From the NCBI GenBank assembly GCA_009801085.1, contig VNWV01000003.1:2232001-2296000 (forward strand): a stretch of DNA of 64,000 bases. The letters are read 5' to 3'. This DNA comes from Lasiodiplodia sp. COLG20 (taxonomy: Eukaryota; Ascomycota; Dothideomycetes; Botryosphaeriales; Botryosphaeriaceae). The first letter of the stretch is position 1. Each line of letters starts with the position of its first letter. Made by a program: the position numbers and the translations under genes. Shown piece after piece: positions 35,474 to 47,831 of this stretch. The notes below the pieces were generated by a model that did no database searches, was not told the origin of the DNA, and worked only from the letters and a program-made list of their open reading frames with translations.

Positions 35474-37889
35474 ATGGCAGCGCATCTTGACTTCGACTTC
35501 GGCGGCATACCTGGTCTGGCCGCATCAATCCCCGGCCCGCCGGAGCAGCCCCAGCTCCAGGCGTCTTCTTCATCCGCAAAACAGCCCATCCCGCTGGCCT
35601 GCGTCGCCTGCCGGTCCAAGCATCTGAAGTGCAGTGGCGGCGAGCCGTGCTCCAGGTGCGCCACCGATGGAAGCGAGTGCAGCTACGTCAAGTCTCGCAG
35701 GGTGAGATTGTGCTTTCTCCTTCAGTCTTGCTTTGACACTGTTCATACTTGAATAATGAAGGGCGTTGCGCTTGATGACGTGGATAGCGCTAACGATCGC
35801 CGCAGGGGTACAAAGGCCCGCGGAAGAGGACTGCTGGTGACCAAATGGGCAGGCCGTCGCCAAGGGAGCCGCGTCCGGATCAACCGGGTATGTCCCCTAT
35901 ACATGAGACATGCATGTCGTGCTCGTTTCATGCCAATTCTGACAGCGACTCACAGCATCTACGGTGGGGCCTGCGGCGACTGCGGGTATCTCAGCCAGCC
36001 CTCCTGAGCAACAGCATGAGCAATCACCGTCCTTCCCGGCCCTAGAGGTGCTCACAGGAAGCGATCAATCGCCATCATCAGATCAGTTCAACAGCTTCGC
36101 ATTTCAATCTGCCGATGGGATGGTTGTCGGTGCGCAGAGCCAGGTGACCATGGCCCCGAAGCTGGTGGGGCATCTGCTGGGCGACTGCGGCCTCTCGAAC
36201 ATGGTGTGCAGCGCTTTCTTCACCTTCTTCGCTCCAGCGCACCCATTCTTGATGCCCCGCAGCTATTTGCTTGACTTTCTGTGCAGTGGCGGCAACAAGC
36301 GCCAACCTCATCTTGAGATGGCGATCCAGTTCATTGGATCATGCTACGTGCCCCAGGCGTCACCTCAGCTATTAGAGGAGGCGCTTCGCTATACTCTGTT
36401 CCAGCAGGGCCTGCCGAGAGACAGCTTCATGGTTCAGGCGCTACTGCTCTATGCCATCGGGCTCAAGGCCAATGACAGATCAATCATGGCAGACGAGATG
36501 CTGTCGAAGGCCATCGAAATCGCGCTCACCATTGGCATGAATGATCGCGATTTTGCCATCCGCAACGGCTGCGGCAACCGTGTGCTGGAAGAGAGTTGGA
36601 GGCGGACGTGGTGGGAGCTGTATATTGCTGATGGCTTTTTTGCTGGTGTCAGCCAGCGCACAAATTTCCGGCTAAGGGACGTTCAGACTGACGTTCCTCT
36701 ACCGTGCGAGGAGGATGAGTACGGTTCAGGAGTGAGTATCCGGTCTTGCTTAACTTTCAACTTTTGCTCACAAGCGCTCCCTAGTACATCCCCCTATCAA
36801 AGACGCTCGAGGAGTACGATGACTCGGCTTTTGCGGAAGACGACGTCGAGTACTCGTCATTTGCCTACCGGATTGACTCTGTTCGGAATTTAGGAAGAGT
36901 ATTGGCCGTATCAAGCGAAGACGTCCTTGATTTCCGCGCAATCGAGTGTGCCGACTCACATCTTGTGAACTGGTCGTTACACCTTCCGAACAGCAAAAGG
37001 GAGCCTATCTCCCACGACGGCCAGCTCGACCACATGATCTTCCAAGCGCACATGATAACAGATGCGTAAGAACTCCCCTTATCCCCTTCTCCCCATCCTT
37101 CCATCCTCCCATTCTCATACCGGGCATATTCCTTCTAACTTGCTTCCTTTCGTTTACCACCCCTGCAGGAGCACCATCCTCCTCCACAAGCCTCGCTCCA
37201 CGCTGGACGAGTACCGCTCGGCCGACGAGATCCGCACGTGCGTCAAGCAATGCGCGCCGCTGGTGTCGACGCAAGCGCGTGAGACGCACACGGCCAAGTG
37301 CACCGAGGCGGCGCGGCGGCTGTCGCAGCTGGTGCGCCTGATGCACCCGATCCTGCCGCTCACCAAGCTGACGCCCTTCTTCACCTGCGCCGTCGTCATG
37401 GCCTCGGTCGTCCACCTCTCCGCTTGGTCGCTCGTCCCGCCCAACGGCGGCAGCAGTGGTGGCGCCGGCGGTGGCGTATGCGGCGGCAGTGGTGCCAGCG
37501 ATAGCAACAGCAATAACAACAGTGGCGCCGCCGCCGCCGCCCTCTTGCAGGACTGCTCGTCGTTTTCGTCGTCGGCGGACGCGGTGGCGGCGGGGGTCGT
37601 GAGCGGGCCGGATGCCGACGCGGTGCTGAAGGAGCTGATCAGGCTGAGCATGGGCGCGTTAAAGCAGCTGGCGGCGCAGTGGCCGTTGGCGAAGACGGCG
37701 GCGGGACAGGTCAGGGGCGTGGCGGGGGAGTTGTTCCGGGCGAAGAGGGAGGTGAGGAGGCTATGGAATGAGGTCGCGGCCGAGGATATCTTGAGGATGA
37801 TCGAGGATGCGGCGAGCGAGAGTGGTGGTAGTGGGAGCGGGGCGAGTGGTGGGGCGTTTGCGGAGGTGGGTGGGTGCGGGGCTGCGTAG
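35474..37889 (+). CDS. Zn2Cys6 transcription factor with fungal-TF middle region
   Basis: Five exons: 35474-35701, 35806-35887, 35956-36731, 36785-37065 and 37169-37889, giving 695 residues. The zinc cluster CVACRSKHLKC ... CSRCATDGSEC has spacing C-x2-C-x6-C-x5-C-x2-C-x6-C and is followed, across intron 1, by a basic linker SRRGYKGPRKR. The middle region (YLLDFLCSGGN, then VQALLLYAIGLKA, and SWRRTWWELYIADGF) is the fungal-specific TF domain. A Gly/Ser/Asn low-complexity segment lies near 37440-37540. The factor is nuclear and binds DNA; the target is unknown. Its place next to the nucleoside transporter allows, but does not show, a regulatory link. Confidence 0.92.
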
Positions 37890-39367
37890 TTTGTGGGTTT
37901 TGAGGGGATGGATGGTGTGGTAATGGGAGGGGAGGGAGGGAGGGGATTTGGCTTCATGTTGTGGCGTTTGGGTATGGGTAGAGAGAGGCGTTGGTAGGTT
38001 GCTTGTGGGGTACTCTCTCCGCTTCCATGCAGGTGAACGAACAATCTATAGGAAAGCACGCGACACGAAACATAGGCCGCCGTGTATAAATACCACTCAA
38101 CCGCTCCTCGAATACCAATCTTCGAGCTATCAGAGCTTCTACACAGAAGCTGAATGCCTAACGCAGAATACGAATGCGGACACTTTTGGCTTTTCTTTTT
38201 GTTTTTTTTTTTTTCTCTCTCTTTTGGTTCCGTCCACCTTCGCCCTACGGCGGCGTAGTCTATTCCCCCCGATACGCCAATTGCAATTACTACACCCCAG
38301 CATAATGCAGTGTTGATGCTACGCACCAACTTTGATTCATGATGATGCGTGATCCGCAGGAATCAACGACGGAGGCGCGGTCAATGCAAAGCAGAGTCCA
38401 CGACGAGTCGGGGTCGGGAGCGGGTTGACGAAACAAAGCAGTGACTATGATTGGGTTTGCGATAGACATCTGATCGCATCTTCTCTGAAGTCTTTGGGAA
38501 ATGAAAACGGATCTGGGTGGATGGAACGCAGCTGTAGTTTTATAGAGTGGAAGCAGCGGTGCGAGGTCGCGGACAGATGATCACGGGGTATTGAGAGCGG
38601 CGGGACGTCATGAGGGTTGGTCGCAATGATTGAGCCGCAGGGTCTAAGCAGGTGCGCGGGTGCAACATTCGGGGCGCGTGCGGGGGATCGTGGAAGGTTT
38701 AAAAGCGGCGTGGCTCCTCGTATCTTGCTCTATGTTTTCGAGACGAAGAGTCTGTACGCTACGCACCTTTCGTTGTGGAGGAATGTCCTAGAGAGACGGA
38801 TTACTGGCGCTGTGCCGCTTCCATGAAACTTCACTCGTGAAGCAAAGTATTTGATGAGTGAAGATAGTTCATCATGTATGATTGAGTTCGTTGTGGTGAA
38901 TGGCAGCATTACACGGTTTTGCTGGTCTTGCTTATCTTAACGGAATTATGGTGAGTATCTTTATGTTAAAACATCAAACAGTGAATGGCAAGATTGAGGC
39001 AAGAAGCAGGATTTGTTTGGAGAGGAGGTACGTAGTCGTACTTTTAGTGGCAACAGACGCCCAGTGTGGGTAGCCGCGCCGCAGCCAATTTGTTGGTCAA
39101 ATTAACCCAATTAGAGTGCTCGACTGTAAGCACAAGTAGAAGTGAAAGCGGAGCTCGTCTTTTAAACAACGAGTTTACAGTGAGTGGACAAAAGTTCTCG
39201 CACGGTCGGATATCGTAAGCGATCACGATTCCTCACCAACTTCGTTGTTTCTCAACGCATGCTTGCTGCTGCTTATACAAAGTCGCTGATGGGTCAAAAA
39301 TGACTGCTGAGATCGAATTTGGTGTTGATTTTCTGCTAGTACTTCGTATGCCAGCCCTCTGCGGCAA
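37890..39367. other. gene-poor stretch
   Basis: About 1.5 kb without a supported gene. A pyrimidine tract with a long T run lies at about 38188-38225. Nothing here continues the alcohol dehydrogenase fragment that ends at 39368. Confidence 0.5.
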
Positions 39368-39508
39368 TTACTGCCCGCAGGCCTGGATCTTGATGTCGAC
39401 ATCGTCGTCGGTGAAGGGCTTGGGCTCGTACTGCTGCCAGACCATCTTGCCGTCGACGGCCTCAGGGCTCAGGCCGCACCAGCCCTCGAACTTGTAGTCG
39501 GTGGACAT
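39368..39508 (-). pseudogene. truncated zinc alcohol dehydrogenase, N-terminal remnant
   Basis: An intact start codon opens a 46-codon frame MSTDYKFEGWCGLSPEA ... MVWQQYEPKPF ... DVDIKIQACG, then Gln and TAA. This is the N-terminus of ADH6/cinnamyl-type, NADP-dependent zinc alcohol dehydrogenases. Homologues go on with VCGSDxH, which holds the first catalytic-zinc Cys, within a ~350-residue protein. Here the similarity stops right after ACG, and I find no continuation in any frame over the next ~1.4 kb. A GTAATT donor could exist at the break, but no matching second exon is seen. The leader and a TATA-like element are kept. It cannot bind zinc or cofactor, so it is either a remnant or a new short peptide. 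Confidence 0.7.
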
Positions 39509-39605
39509 TTTGATGGATATGAATGTGGAGATCAGGGAGGGTATCGAGATAGAAAGCAGAGAGAATGGTTTGAATGGACGTGGCGGAAGAGCGGATAGTG
39601 CATGG

Positions 39606-39611
39606 TTTATA
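39606..39611 (-). promoter_or_regulatory. TATA-like element of the alcohol dehydrogenase remnant
   Basis: Minus-strand TATAAA about 100 bases before the remnant's ATG, with a CT-rich leader between them. Confidence 0.4.
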
Positions 39612-41409
39612 TGGCTTTATCAGTTCGGCGGTATTCCAGGCGTAAGGGGACCGCAGTCTGCGTAGCATTAGCAATGGCTACTACGTCGTCTCCGCCGTTA
39701 ACTCCTAACAGCGGCGCTAGGACGGCAACTTGGAGCGGAAGTGGGCTCTGGAGATGCGCAGGTTCGACATGCGTCATGGGCTCAAGCTTTCGGGGCGCTA
39801 GGGTCCTGCCGTTACAGCCCCGATCCTGTGCTTCCGACCCGACACCAGATCGACTGACAGCAAGACCCCCACCGCTCGCCGTTGCCGTACCAGTTGATGC
39901 CGGCAAGCCACGTTGTGAGTGGAATTGAAGCTTCGGCCCTCTGTCCTCCTCTGCTGCAGAATCGCACTCCCTCTCAGTTCAAATGGCAGCAGATGCAAAA
40001 TCTGAGATCGGCATGAAAAGGTGCTGCAGGCAAGATCGTGTCTGTGCGGCCTTTTTCGTCACTACGACGGCTTTATTTCCGCCGGCCATTGAGATTCGTA
40101 TCGAAGCTTCGACGGTGAAAATATTGATCGATTTGCATCAGCCAAGCCGCGAACTGATAGGCATGCCTTGGAACCCGGGCCGTGGGCGTCTCCCGGCTTC
40201 GAGGGTCGCCGAAGCCAGAAGAACGAAAGATTCCGCGCGCCACTTGCAGGGTCTTCCCGTTTAGGTATTTTCGGCCGTGGCAATTCCTCGGCAGTGGCTG
40301 GAACCCGCGGCCCGCGCATACCTAGGTATCTTAAGCTCTCTCCTTACAAAGATCATTAATCCGACCCGGAGATAGCACCTGAAGTCCGTCTGCTCCGCCC
40401 AGCGAGTAACTGTATCATGAGCCTAATTCCTTGTCCACATGAGCGAGAAGCTGAGAAAGCAGACAGAAGATGAACTCCGTCACGAACCGAAAGGTCGGGC
40501 TGTCGGAAGCTTTATTGCATGTTGAGACCCTTAGACTTTGTGCAGTCATCTTTCCCCACTTATTCGTGGGATATGGTCTGTTTCCGAAGCGCCGCCACGC
40601 TCTAGTCTTCTTCGCCTCGCGGGACACTGCATGTTTGATCCACGGTGCCGTTGCGGTCCGAGGGGCCGCACGGCAGATGTGGAGGGCGGTGGTGGCGCGT
40701 GCGGCCGTCTGTTTGCATAGGACGAGGCGAATTTAAGGTTCTGACGCCCTCACCTCCTCACATCATGACCAACAAGCCACGCGACATCGCTGGACCCGTC
40801 TCCCCACTCTTCTGCAGCCAGTGCAGATCCAGCAGATCCTGCCACACCCACATCGGCGTTATATTTAGCCTATTCGTCAGCGTCGCCTCCAACATAATCA
40901 CCGCAAGCCCATGGCCCCCACAGGATCTGTCGCCCACCATGTACTGTAATCAATTGACTTTCGAGCCCAAATCCCGGCCTACTCGTCGTCTATCATCACC
41001 AACTCTATGCTAATCGACTGAAACCGTGTTACCAAGCAAACTGCAAGCCTCCCAGTCCTTAGGTATTGCGTGACCTGCACACCAAGGCTATACCGTATGT
41101 AAGACGCCATCTCCGTCGTAGAAAATAGACAATAAAAAATAGGGAATGACTGTGTCTACTGGGAAGAGCAATGAAAAGGGGTTTGGCCAGCTCCCCAAAC
41201 TGAAAATGACCATCAGTGTTTCCAAGAACGCCGCCCGTCCTGCATGCGGCCATGCTTTTGACATTATCTCCTCACATTGCAACCCAGATTACCTCACCGC
41301 TGATGTATCCCGAGGAACGCCGGATTGTATCGTTGCGCGCCGCACAAACGCCAGATCTATGCAAATGCGAAAATATAAGTCCAACTCCTTCTCGTTGACG
41401 TTCGGGAGC
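39612..41409. other. gene-free stretch
   Basis: 1.8 kb between the remnant and the 3' end of the vezatin-like gene. Short frames only (for example 39983-40264 and 40645-41013), without domain content or splice support. Confidence 0.5.
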
Positions 41410-43516
41410 TTAATAGGACGATACCCTTCCGCCGTACGTCGCCGGACGTGGCTTCTTCTGTCCCGGCCGTAGGCTGATGACCGACTCCAGTTCCCGCAAC
41501 ATGCTGGTGTTCGCCTCGCGCTGTTCCCGCGCCGACGCCTGTCGAATCCGGTCTTCCTGGATCTTAGCCATGCGCTCTTCGCGCGTCATGGACAACCGAG
41601 TCCGAGGCATGGCGATGGCTTCGAAAATCTCCTCGTCCGATCCGCTATTCGACGCAATAGAAGACCCGGAGTTTCGGTTGGACAGTGGCATTTCACCGTT
41701 GAGCGCCCGTAGAGCGTCGCTAGGACTCCCCATCTCGTCCACAACCGTGAGCCCACCCAGGCTAGGCACAGGCGAGCGGAGTCCGCCGCTCGAAGCCTGC
41801 GAGATGCGCCGCTCTTGCCTGTCGATGTTCAGAGCCAAGGATGCCTTACCTGCCTCCCAAGCTTGCACGAGGTTTTTGAGATCCGCCCCGATTGAGTCGT
41901 ACTGTGCCATCAACGTCGACCCAAGCTCCGTCACTTCGGCTGACTCCTCCAAGCTCTTGTTAGATTCTTCGCGCAGGATCTGCATCTTCGCCTGCAAGCC
42001 GCGGATACCCTGCGACAGAGCGCTCATCTGCCGGACCGAAGCGCGGATCTTTTCCTTTCCTGGCGTAGACGGAGCTTTCGGTTGCGGCGAAGGCAGCACG
42101 AATTCTACAACATCAGTCCACTGACAATTTAAAGGGGATGCTATGAACTTACGTTCTTCTTCTCCGAGAATGCGCGTCAACTTCTCACACCACTTTCCGG
42201 ACAGCTCGGTGAGGCGCTCCATGGCATCAATGGCCGTGCGCCAGCGTGCAAAGTCATCGCTGTCACCGTCTGCTTCGAGGGCGAGAAGAGAGCACAGGAA
42301 AACCCTGCGCAGGGTAACAAGGCGGTACTGCCAGATGCGCAGGGCCTTGAGGCTTTCGCCGTCTTCAAACTCATCCTCGGAATACCCCAATGCAGCTTCC
42401 TGCAAGTCCTGGGAAGTGATGTCGTAGACATCGAGGTATCTTTCAAGATCATCGGGCTCCACTAGAATGCGCAAGGTGGCGCATACATCGGCGAAAGCAG
42501 GGAGGGTGGCGGCGAATGTGCTGCGCAGGCTGCGCCTTAAACGGGCACACCGCTTGATCTGGCTCTTGTCATCGAGCCTCGTGATGGGCGGCATGGGAGT
42601 GCTCCTGGATGGACATTAGCGTTGACTCACGGGAAGGCAAACTGCACGGCTTACAGTCGGTAGCCCCGGGACACCAGCTCGACTTCCTGAACCAGCAGGA
42701 CGGCCGAGGAGGCGGATGTGTCGAAAGCCTGCAGATTAGACACCAGCGCGGAGGCTGCGGCGACGGCGCGATGTCTTAGATTCTGCAGCCACTGGCGCCT
42801 TGCATGCGCATATGCAACCGTCAGACCAACAGCAGTCGCCATAACCACGACTAGAAGCCTCCCCTTGTTGAAGCCACCCTGCTTAGATTCCCGAGCCCAG
42901 TGAAGCAACGACACAACAACGAAGGCCCCCACGCCGGTAGCCGTGGCCCCCGTCACGTTGATGGAGCCGCCCTTATACTCGACCGCCTGTGCGGACCCAT
43001 CTGCAGGCCCGGACGGGACTTTGAACGCTGTTTGGCCGGAATGCTCGCTCAGCAGCTGCGATGATATGATGGTGAAGCGGAAGTGCTCGAGGAAACGGGT
43101 GTTGTCGGCGCTTCCTAAGCGGGAATTGACGGCGCGCTGGGCTTCATGTAAGCGTCCTGGGTGGGCGAGGGGCGGTGAGGGCGGCTTACAGAATAGGCAT
43201 TCTGGAGGCGATGGACGGAGCCGCGCTGAGGCAGCTTCAGCGGGCGCGGGAGCTTCTTGCGCAGCTTGGACTGGAGGCTGGAGGGCCCGCGGGGGGCAAA
43301 GGAGGTTTCCTGGCTCTTGTCGCTCTTGCGGTCGTCGTCGTCGTCGACGGACGCAACCCAGTCAGGCTCACCGGTGCCCTCTCCTACGGCGAGCGTTAGC
43401 CTCGGCCGCTGTGATTCTCCTTCAGACATGACGCAAATCGCAGGCGTGGAAGCGCAGGCTGACGCACCCTCGAGGTACGCCGCTAGAGGCGAGTCTTCGT
43501 ATATGATGTTTTCCAT
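41410..43516 (-). CDS. vezatin/INP2-like membrane protein (myosin-binding)
   Basis: Four exons: 43516-43190, 43136-42655, 42604-42153 and 42104-41410, for 651 residues. Two close hydrophobic segments (TGVGAFVVVSLLHWA and LLVVVMATAVGLTVAYA) lie near residues 160-210. They are followed by a Leu/Arg-rich helical region (QWLQNLRHRAVAAASALV, then RLRRSLRSTFAATLPAF) and coiled segments (ALSQGIRGLQAKMQILREES). This arrangement matches the fungal vezatin/INP2 myosin-binding family. In yeast INP2 is the peroxisomal receptor for the myosin V MYO2; in filamentous fungi the organelle may differ. The N-terminal 110 residues are acidic and disordered. The C-terminus has a basic coiled coil (MTREERMAKIQEDRIRQAS). 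Confidence 0.82.
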
Positions 43517-44977
43517 GGCGAACAGCCGCCGGGCATGCTTAGCGGAGCGGGCGGCAGTGGGGGGAATGCTGTTGGTGGATGGAGTGGTTGGTGTTGGGCG
43601 CGTGACGTCGTGCGGCGGGATGTTTGGATCAGACGCGGCGCATGCTGATTCAGACCATTGAGAGCGCAGCAGCTGCAGGTGTTGGCGCGGTGATGTTTCG
43701 AGAACGCATGCGGCGCGTCAGGGGAGGATGCTCGAGAGTGCGGCGGACGTCCTCATTCCACGCGGCGGGCGCGGGCCCCTTCGCGAGCCGATGAGCGTGC
43801 ATCCGTTATGCAGCGCAATGCGGGCGAGCAGGCGAATGCGATGGCAGCACAGCCGCCCGAGTAAGAGCCAAGCGAAACAACCACAACCTAGCCAGCCCCA
43901 AGCCCAGGCCGCACCGCAGCAGGGGCCGCGCTCTTCCGCCCTGGTCTTCGTCAGCACTGCCTTTCCGCCCGAGCGCCTCACCCTCCGAACCGCCCTCGAC
44001 CTTCTGCGCGGCCCGGTCTGACAAATTCCTGACTGGCCGCTGCCCTGCTCCTGACCGCAAGTCGCAGGGTGACTACCCAGATGCCGTCGATGCCGGACCG
44101 GAATCCATGCTCAGCCGTCAAATCGGCAGCCCTGCCGCTGCCTTCCTCGCCAGCTCTGCCTCTCCGCCGTAGACGCCAACCCGTGTATACTGCTTACTCT
44201 GAAGCTTCTGGCGCGCTTTAGGCCTTCCGGGGGGGTTGCGTAAACTCGACATGGCCAACCTCACCCCCAGTGCCGCAGTGCCGGTGCCACCGGGTAGCCA
44301 GGACAGCATAGCCCCGACGAAACCGCGTCTACTCATGACCTGCTCCGCCTCCAACTGCCAAAATTTCCGCTGTGGAACAGCTAACCTCGATGTGAGGGGA
44401 ATTGTTCGCATAGCAGTATGACGGCGGCGGTCTTGGCACCTCCGCCAAGCATCGCCGGCTAGGCAGGACGGAGGCACGACGACCTGCTCATCAACGCCTT
44501 CTGCGAGTGTTCTGGTATTGCCACGCGGGGCCGCCGACGGTCAGCCCTAAATTTCACGATGACGCCGTTGCCATCGCTCCGGAGTCTGCGGCTCGTAGTT
44601 GGCCCAAACGGTGGGTAGCTCCCGTGGGATATGCTTCCGCCGCGGCGCTCAACGGCAGACTGCCGCAGATCCTGGAACGCTATGCCAATTTCACCTGTGC
44701 AAACGAGCCCGGACAGCCCCACGACAAGGTCATCTGCTTGTCAATCAACATACGCCCAGCCCGTACGACTCTCATATACCATCCTGGACTGCACGTCTCT
44801 CCGCCCTCTTTCTCCACGCAGCTCGTCAGAAACCGCATCTTTCGTACACCATTCGCTCTCCTGCATCTTTCCATCACACACCCCCGAACTGCTTACTCTA
44901 TTTGCCTCTTCCACTAGACCATCGCGTTTGCCGTTTCGGGAGACAGCGCCAGCTTTTATATCAAACCGCTGCCGGCC
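43517..44977. other. gene-free or unresolved stretch
   Basis: 1.46 kb between the outward-facing start codons of the vezatin-like gene and the 257-residue protein. It must contain both promoters. Three stretches (about 43872-44021, 44251-44398 and 44555-44755, + strand) show codon-like C-ending bias but cannot be joined into a convincing gene. The last ~200 bases are a CT-rich leader with a TATA-like segment near 44957. Confidence 0.4.
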
Positions 44978-45907
44978 ATGTCGTTCCAGTTTCTAAGTCC
45001 ACCTTCGACTCCAGGGAGCACCAACTTTGAAGACGACAAGCTCGACAGCATGAGTGACCCGCGTTTGGCTCAATGCAAGACCGCTGCGGCGCAGATTGAG
45101 GCTGCTCTCCAGTCTCATCCGCACGCTTGGCAGAACTACCTACAGTCGGCGAGGAGCATCGTTGCAGCAATCAGCTCCATGCAGTCGCTACCGACAGGAG
45201 ACTGGAGCTACGTTGTTTCAGTGTTGCAAGACCTTGGGTTTGCCGACGCAGACAATGGTAGCGTGACAGACATCACCAACTGGTGCCAGACGCAGTGGCT
45301 GGCCATACTGGAAAAACGACCGAACAGCACGGCGGCTCTTAAGGGTAAGTTCCAACTGAACCTCTCCCAGAGGACGAACGCTGATGGATTGCGCCAGGGT
45401 TGGGTCAATACTGGCTTCAGCGTGCTCAGCCGTCGTTAGCAAAGATTCATGCAGACGAGCGTGGCTCGTCGGGGAGCAGTAGGGGCAGCTTCGGAGAGCA
45501 AATTTCTGAGGCACGCCTGCATACTGCCAACTACGTCGAGGCGCGAGGGGTGCTGTCACCTGCATCGGATTACTTTGCACGGGCGGTACAGGCTGCCTAT
45601 GCGGAAAGCTGTATGACGGGGGATCTGCTCGAAAAGGTTTGTGGGCCGCTAGCTAAACGGGCGTAACTTGGACTGACCCTGTATGTACAGGCTGCGGAAG
45701 CGTATATGAGCCTCGGCAATGTTTCGTATAGTCGCAATAGTCAGCAATACTTTAGTCAGGCCTTGCAGTATCTGCAAATGACGGCTAGCATACCAGGCTA
45801 CCAGCTACCGGAGCATTTACAACAGTAAGTTAGAACTACGCGGACCAGCGACTCGATTGCTCACGATTCATAGGTATCTGGAAGAGTACGGTCCTTTGGC
45901 TGGCTGA
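44978..45907 (+). CDS. conserved-looking protein of unknown function
   Basis: Four exons: 44978-45344, 45398-45636, 45691-45824 and 45874-45907, giving 257 residues. All junctions are in phase with standard GT-AG introns of 49-54 nt, so the gene model is good although I do not recognise the family. The N-terminus is Ser/Pro-rich. The rest is helical, with several Trp and aromatic residues (NYLQSARSIVAAISSM, then GQYWLQRAQPSLAKI). The second half (AAEAYMSLGNVSYSR and YFSQALQYLQMTASIPGY) looks like a pair of TPR-type helical hairpins. No signal peptide, membrane helix or catalytic motif is visible. A soluble scaffold or adaptor is possible, but function is not assigned. Confidence 0.7.
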
Positions 45908-46552
45908 GTGGCGTGAGAGTGAGAGTCATAGTCTTTGCATGAGAATACGGGGCACGAGATCATGGATATTCTCCTAGTTTAGCCCTATCGGCAATATCTG
46001 GAGATTACGTAGGTAGAATTCTCCGACTGTCGTGGGCATTCGTACGAAATAAATTTAGCTCGCCACTCTACAATTAGCATGCGTTCGTACATAAAAGCAA
46101 TGGGTGCAGCAGCAGGCTTGCGCTTGCCGGTTTCGTGACGGTCGTATCATAGGTGCCCGCTTGCCGGGGTCGGGATTACGGCGGCAATCTGCCGACGTCA
46201 GTCGTAGCTAGAACCCGAGCAGGAGCTCATTCGCACCCAAAGCTCATCACGCAGGACACCTCAGCCTCTCCCGCTCTCACCCATCCTCACGCCTACCCAC
46301 GCGTAGCCTGTCGCCTCGGGTTTGGGCACGAACACCACCGTCGCACCGACCTCGGAGCTGCTCCGTCCCGCGCATACCCGCTGCGACCCCGGCCGAGGCA
46401 CCGCACCCTTCGCTCCCGCGGCCACCCGTCGGCTTGACAGAACAACCTCATCTGCCACCGCCCCGCCTTGGCTTATCGTGCCTCGATACCGCTCCGGTCC
46501 GCCACCGCCCGCTCGCTCCACGTCATCATCGCCCAGGCAACAAGCATTCACC
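45908..46552. other. intergenic, unknown gene to EMC6
   Basis: 645 bases with the 3' flank of the preceding gene and the C-rich leader of EMC6. Confidence 0.5.
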
Positions 46553-46978
46553 ATGCATGACGAACGTGAGCTCGCCATTGCGCCAATCGTGCAGGACAGC
46601 GTCCAGCACAACGCCCGTGTACGCTTCATACTACCCTTCCTGTCACGCCCTGCTCCGCCACCGCCTTATGCTTTGTGTTGAACCACGTGCTGACATAGCC
46701 GCCACACCCGTTAGACCATCTCCACGATCCGCAACCTAACCGCATCGCTGTTCGGCGTTGCCGCTGGCACTCTAGGTTTGGAGTCGTACCCGGGCTTCCT
46801 ATTCTACCTCGCCGGCAGCCTGTTGGTGTCGCTGCTCATATTCGTGCTGAGGGCGGGCGCGCAGCCGAAGAGCTACTTTTACCGCCCTTTCGGAGATCTG
46901 TGGCTCGGGGAGGTGTTTGGTAGCCTAAGCAGCTTCGTGCTCACCTGGACTCTGTTCTATGGCCTGCTCCGCGCATGA
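46553..46978 (+). CDS. EMC6: ER membrane protein complex subunit 6
   Basis: Two exons, 46553-46618 and 46715-46978, give 109 residues, the normal length for EMC6. The first exon ends in QDSVQHNAR and the second opens with TISTIRNLTASLFGVAAG, the family's best conserved segment, followed by LGLESYPGFLFYL. Three hydrophobic segments are visible, and the end is LSSFVLTWTLFYGLLRA. EMC6 is a core membrane subunit of the EMC insertase that places tail-anchored and multipass proteins in the ER membrane. Confidence 0.96.
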
Positions 46979-47831
46979 CGAGGGATGCCGATGCGGCTGT
47001 AGCGGGAAGGATTAATAAGCTTGCGCTAGATGGCTGAGGAGGAGCGTGGGGGGCATAACCGAAGAAGCGGGAGGAATGGAAATACTGTATCCGGGTCGGC
47101 TTGGCGTGCGTGCCCATCATGACGGCGCGGGGCAGCTATGAAACCGAAGCCGGGGCGCAGCCAGCGCTTCACTGCCTGGCCTGCCGCGCGGCTTCGAGGC
47201 GGAGACAAGCGTGAGCTCAGCTGAGAGGCGGGGGGGCACAAGCTTGTTTCCACGGTTGCCAAGCGGCGCGACCAGCATGTCCAAGAAGTGGGGCGGTGAA
47301 GCTGTGGATGCTAGATACCCGCGGATGCGGCTGCTGGGGTTAAAGCAGCTACAATATCCGTTCCACGAGGTAATGAAGGACACGAGTCAGACATCGATTG
47401 CTTTTCCCGCAGCAAGTGTGACTTTTAAGTTGCATGCTTGAATACCGCAAAGCTCCGACTTGTATAGAGAATTACGGAGATCTGCACTGCTGGACCAACC
47501 CCAGATGCTTATTTCAACAACCGCAGCAGCACTGGGCTGGCGCCGCATGCTTCCGCATCGGGGATTTGGGGCACGGTGCGGGATGATCCGCTGATATCTG
47601 CAGCACGATGATTCATGCCCGCACTAAGAGCATGCTTCAAGTGGAGACGGACCAATGCGCAAGGCTTTGTGATGGGTGTGCGGGTCTGAATAGAGTTGGA
47701 TTAGATGCGCGATAGTCTGCCTCCCCCGCGGGCCATCCCCGGCACCGGCACCCTGGCCAACCATTACTACTGGGCACCATCATCACTACTTCCTCTTCCA
47801 TAAACACTAAACAAATCACAACCGCCTCACC
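46979..47831. other. intergenic, EMC6 to coiled-coil gene
   Basis: 853 bases, no supported gene. The final ~70 bases are an A/C-rich leader. Confidence 0.55.

Noticed and set aside
39983..40264. 93-residue frame near the alcohol dehydrogenase remnant
   Set aside because: No similarity to alcohol dehydrogenase or any family I know; codon use not gene-like.
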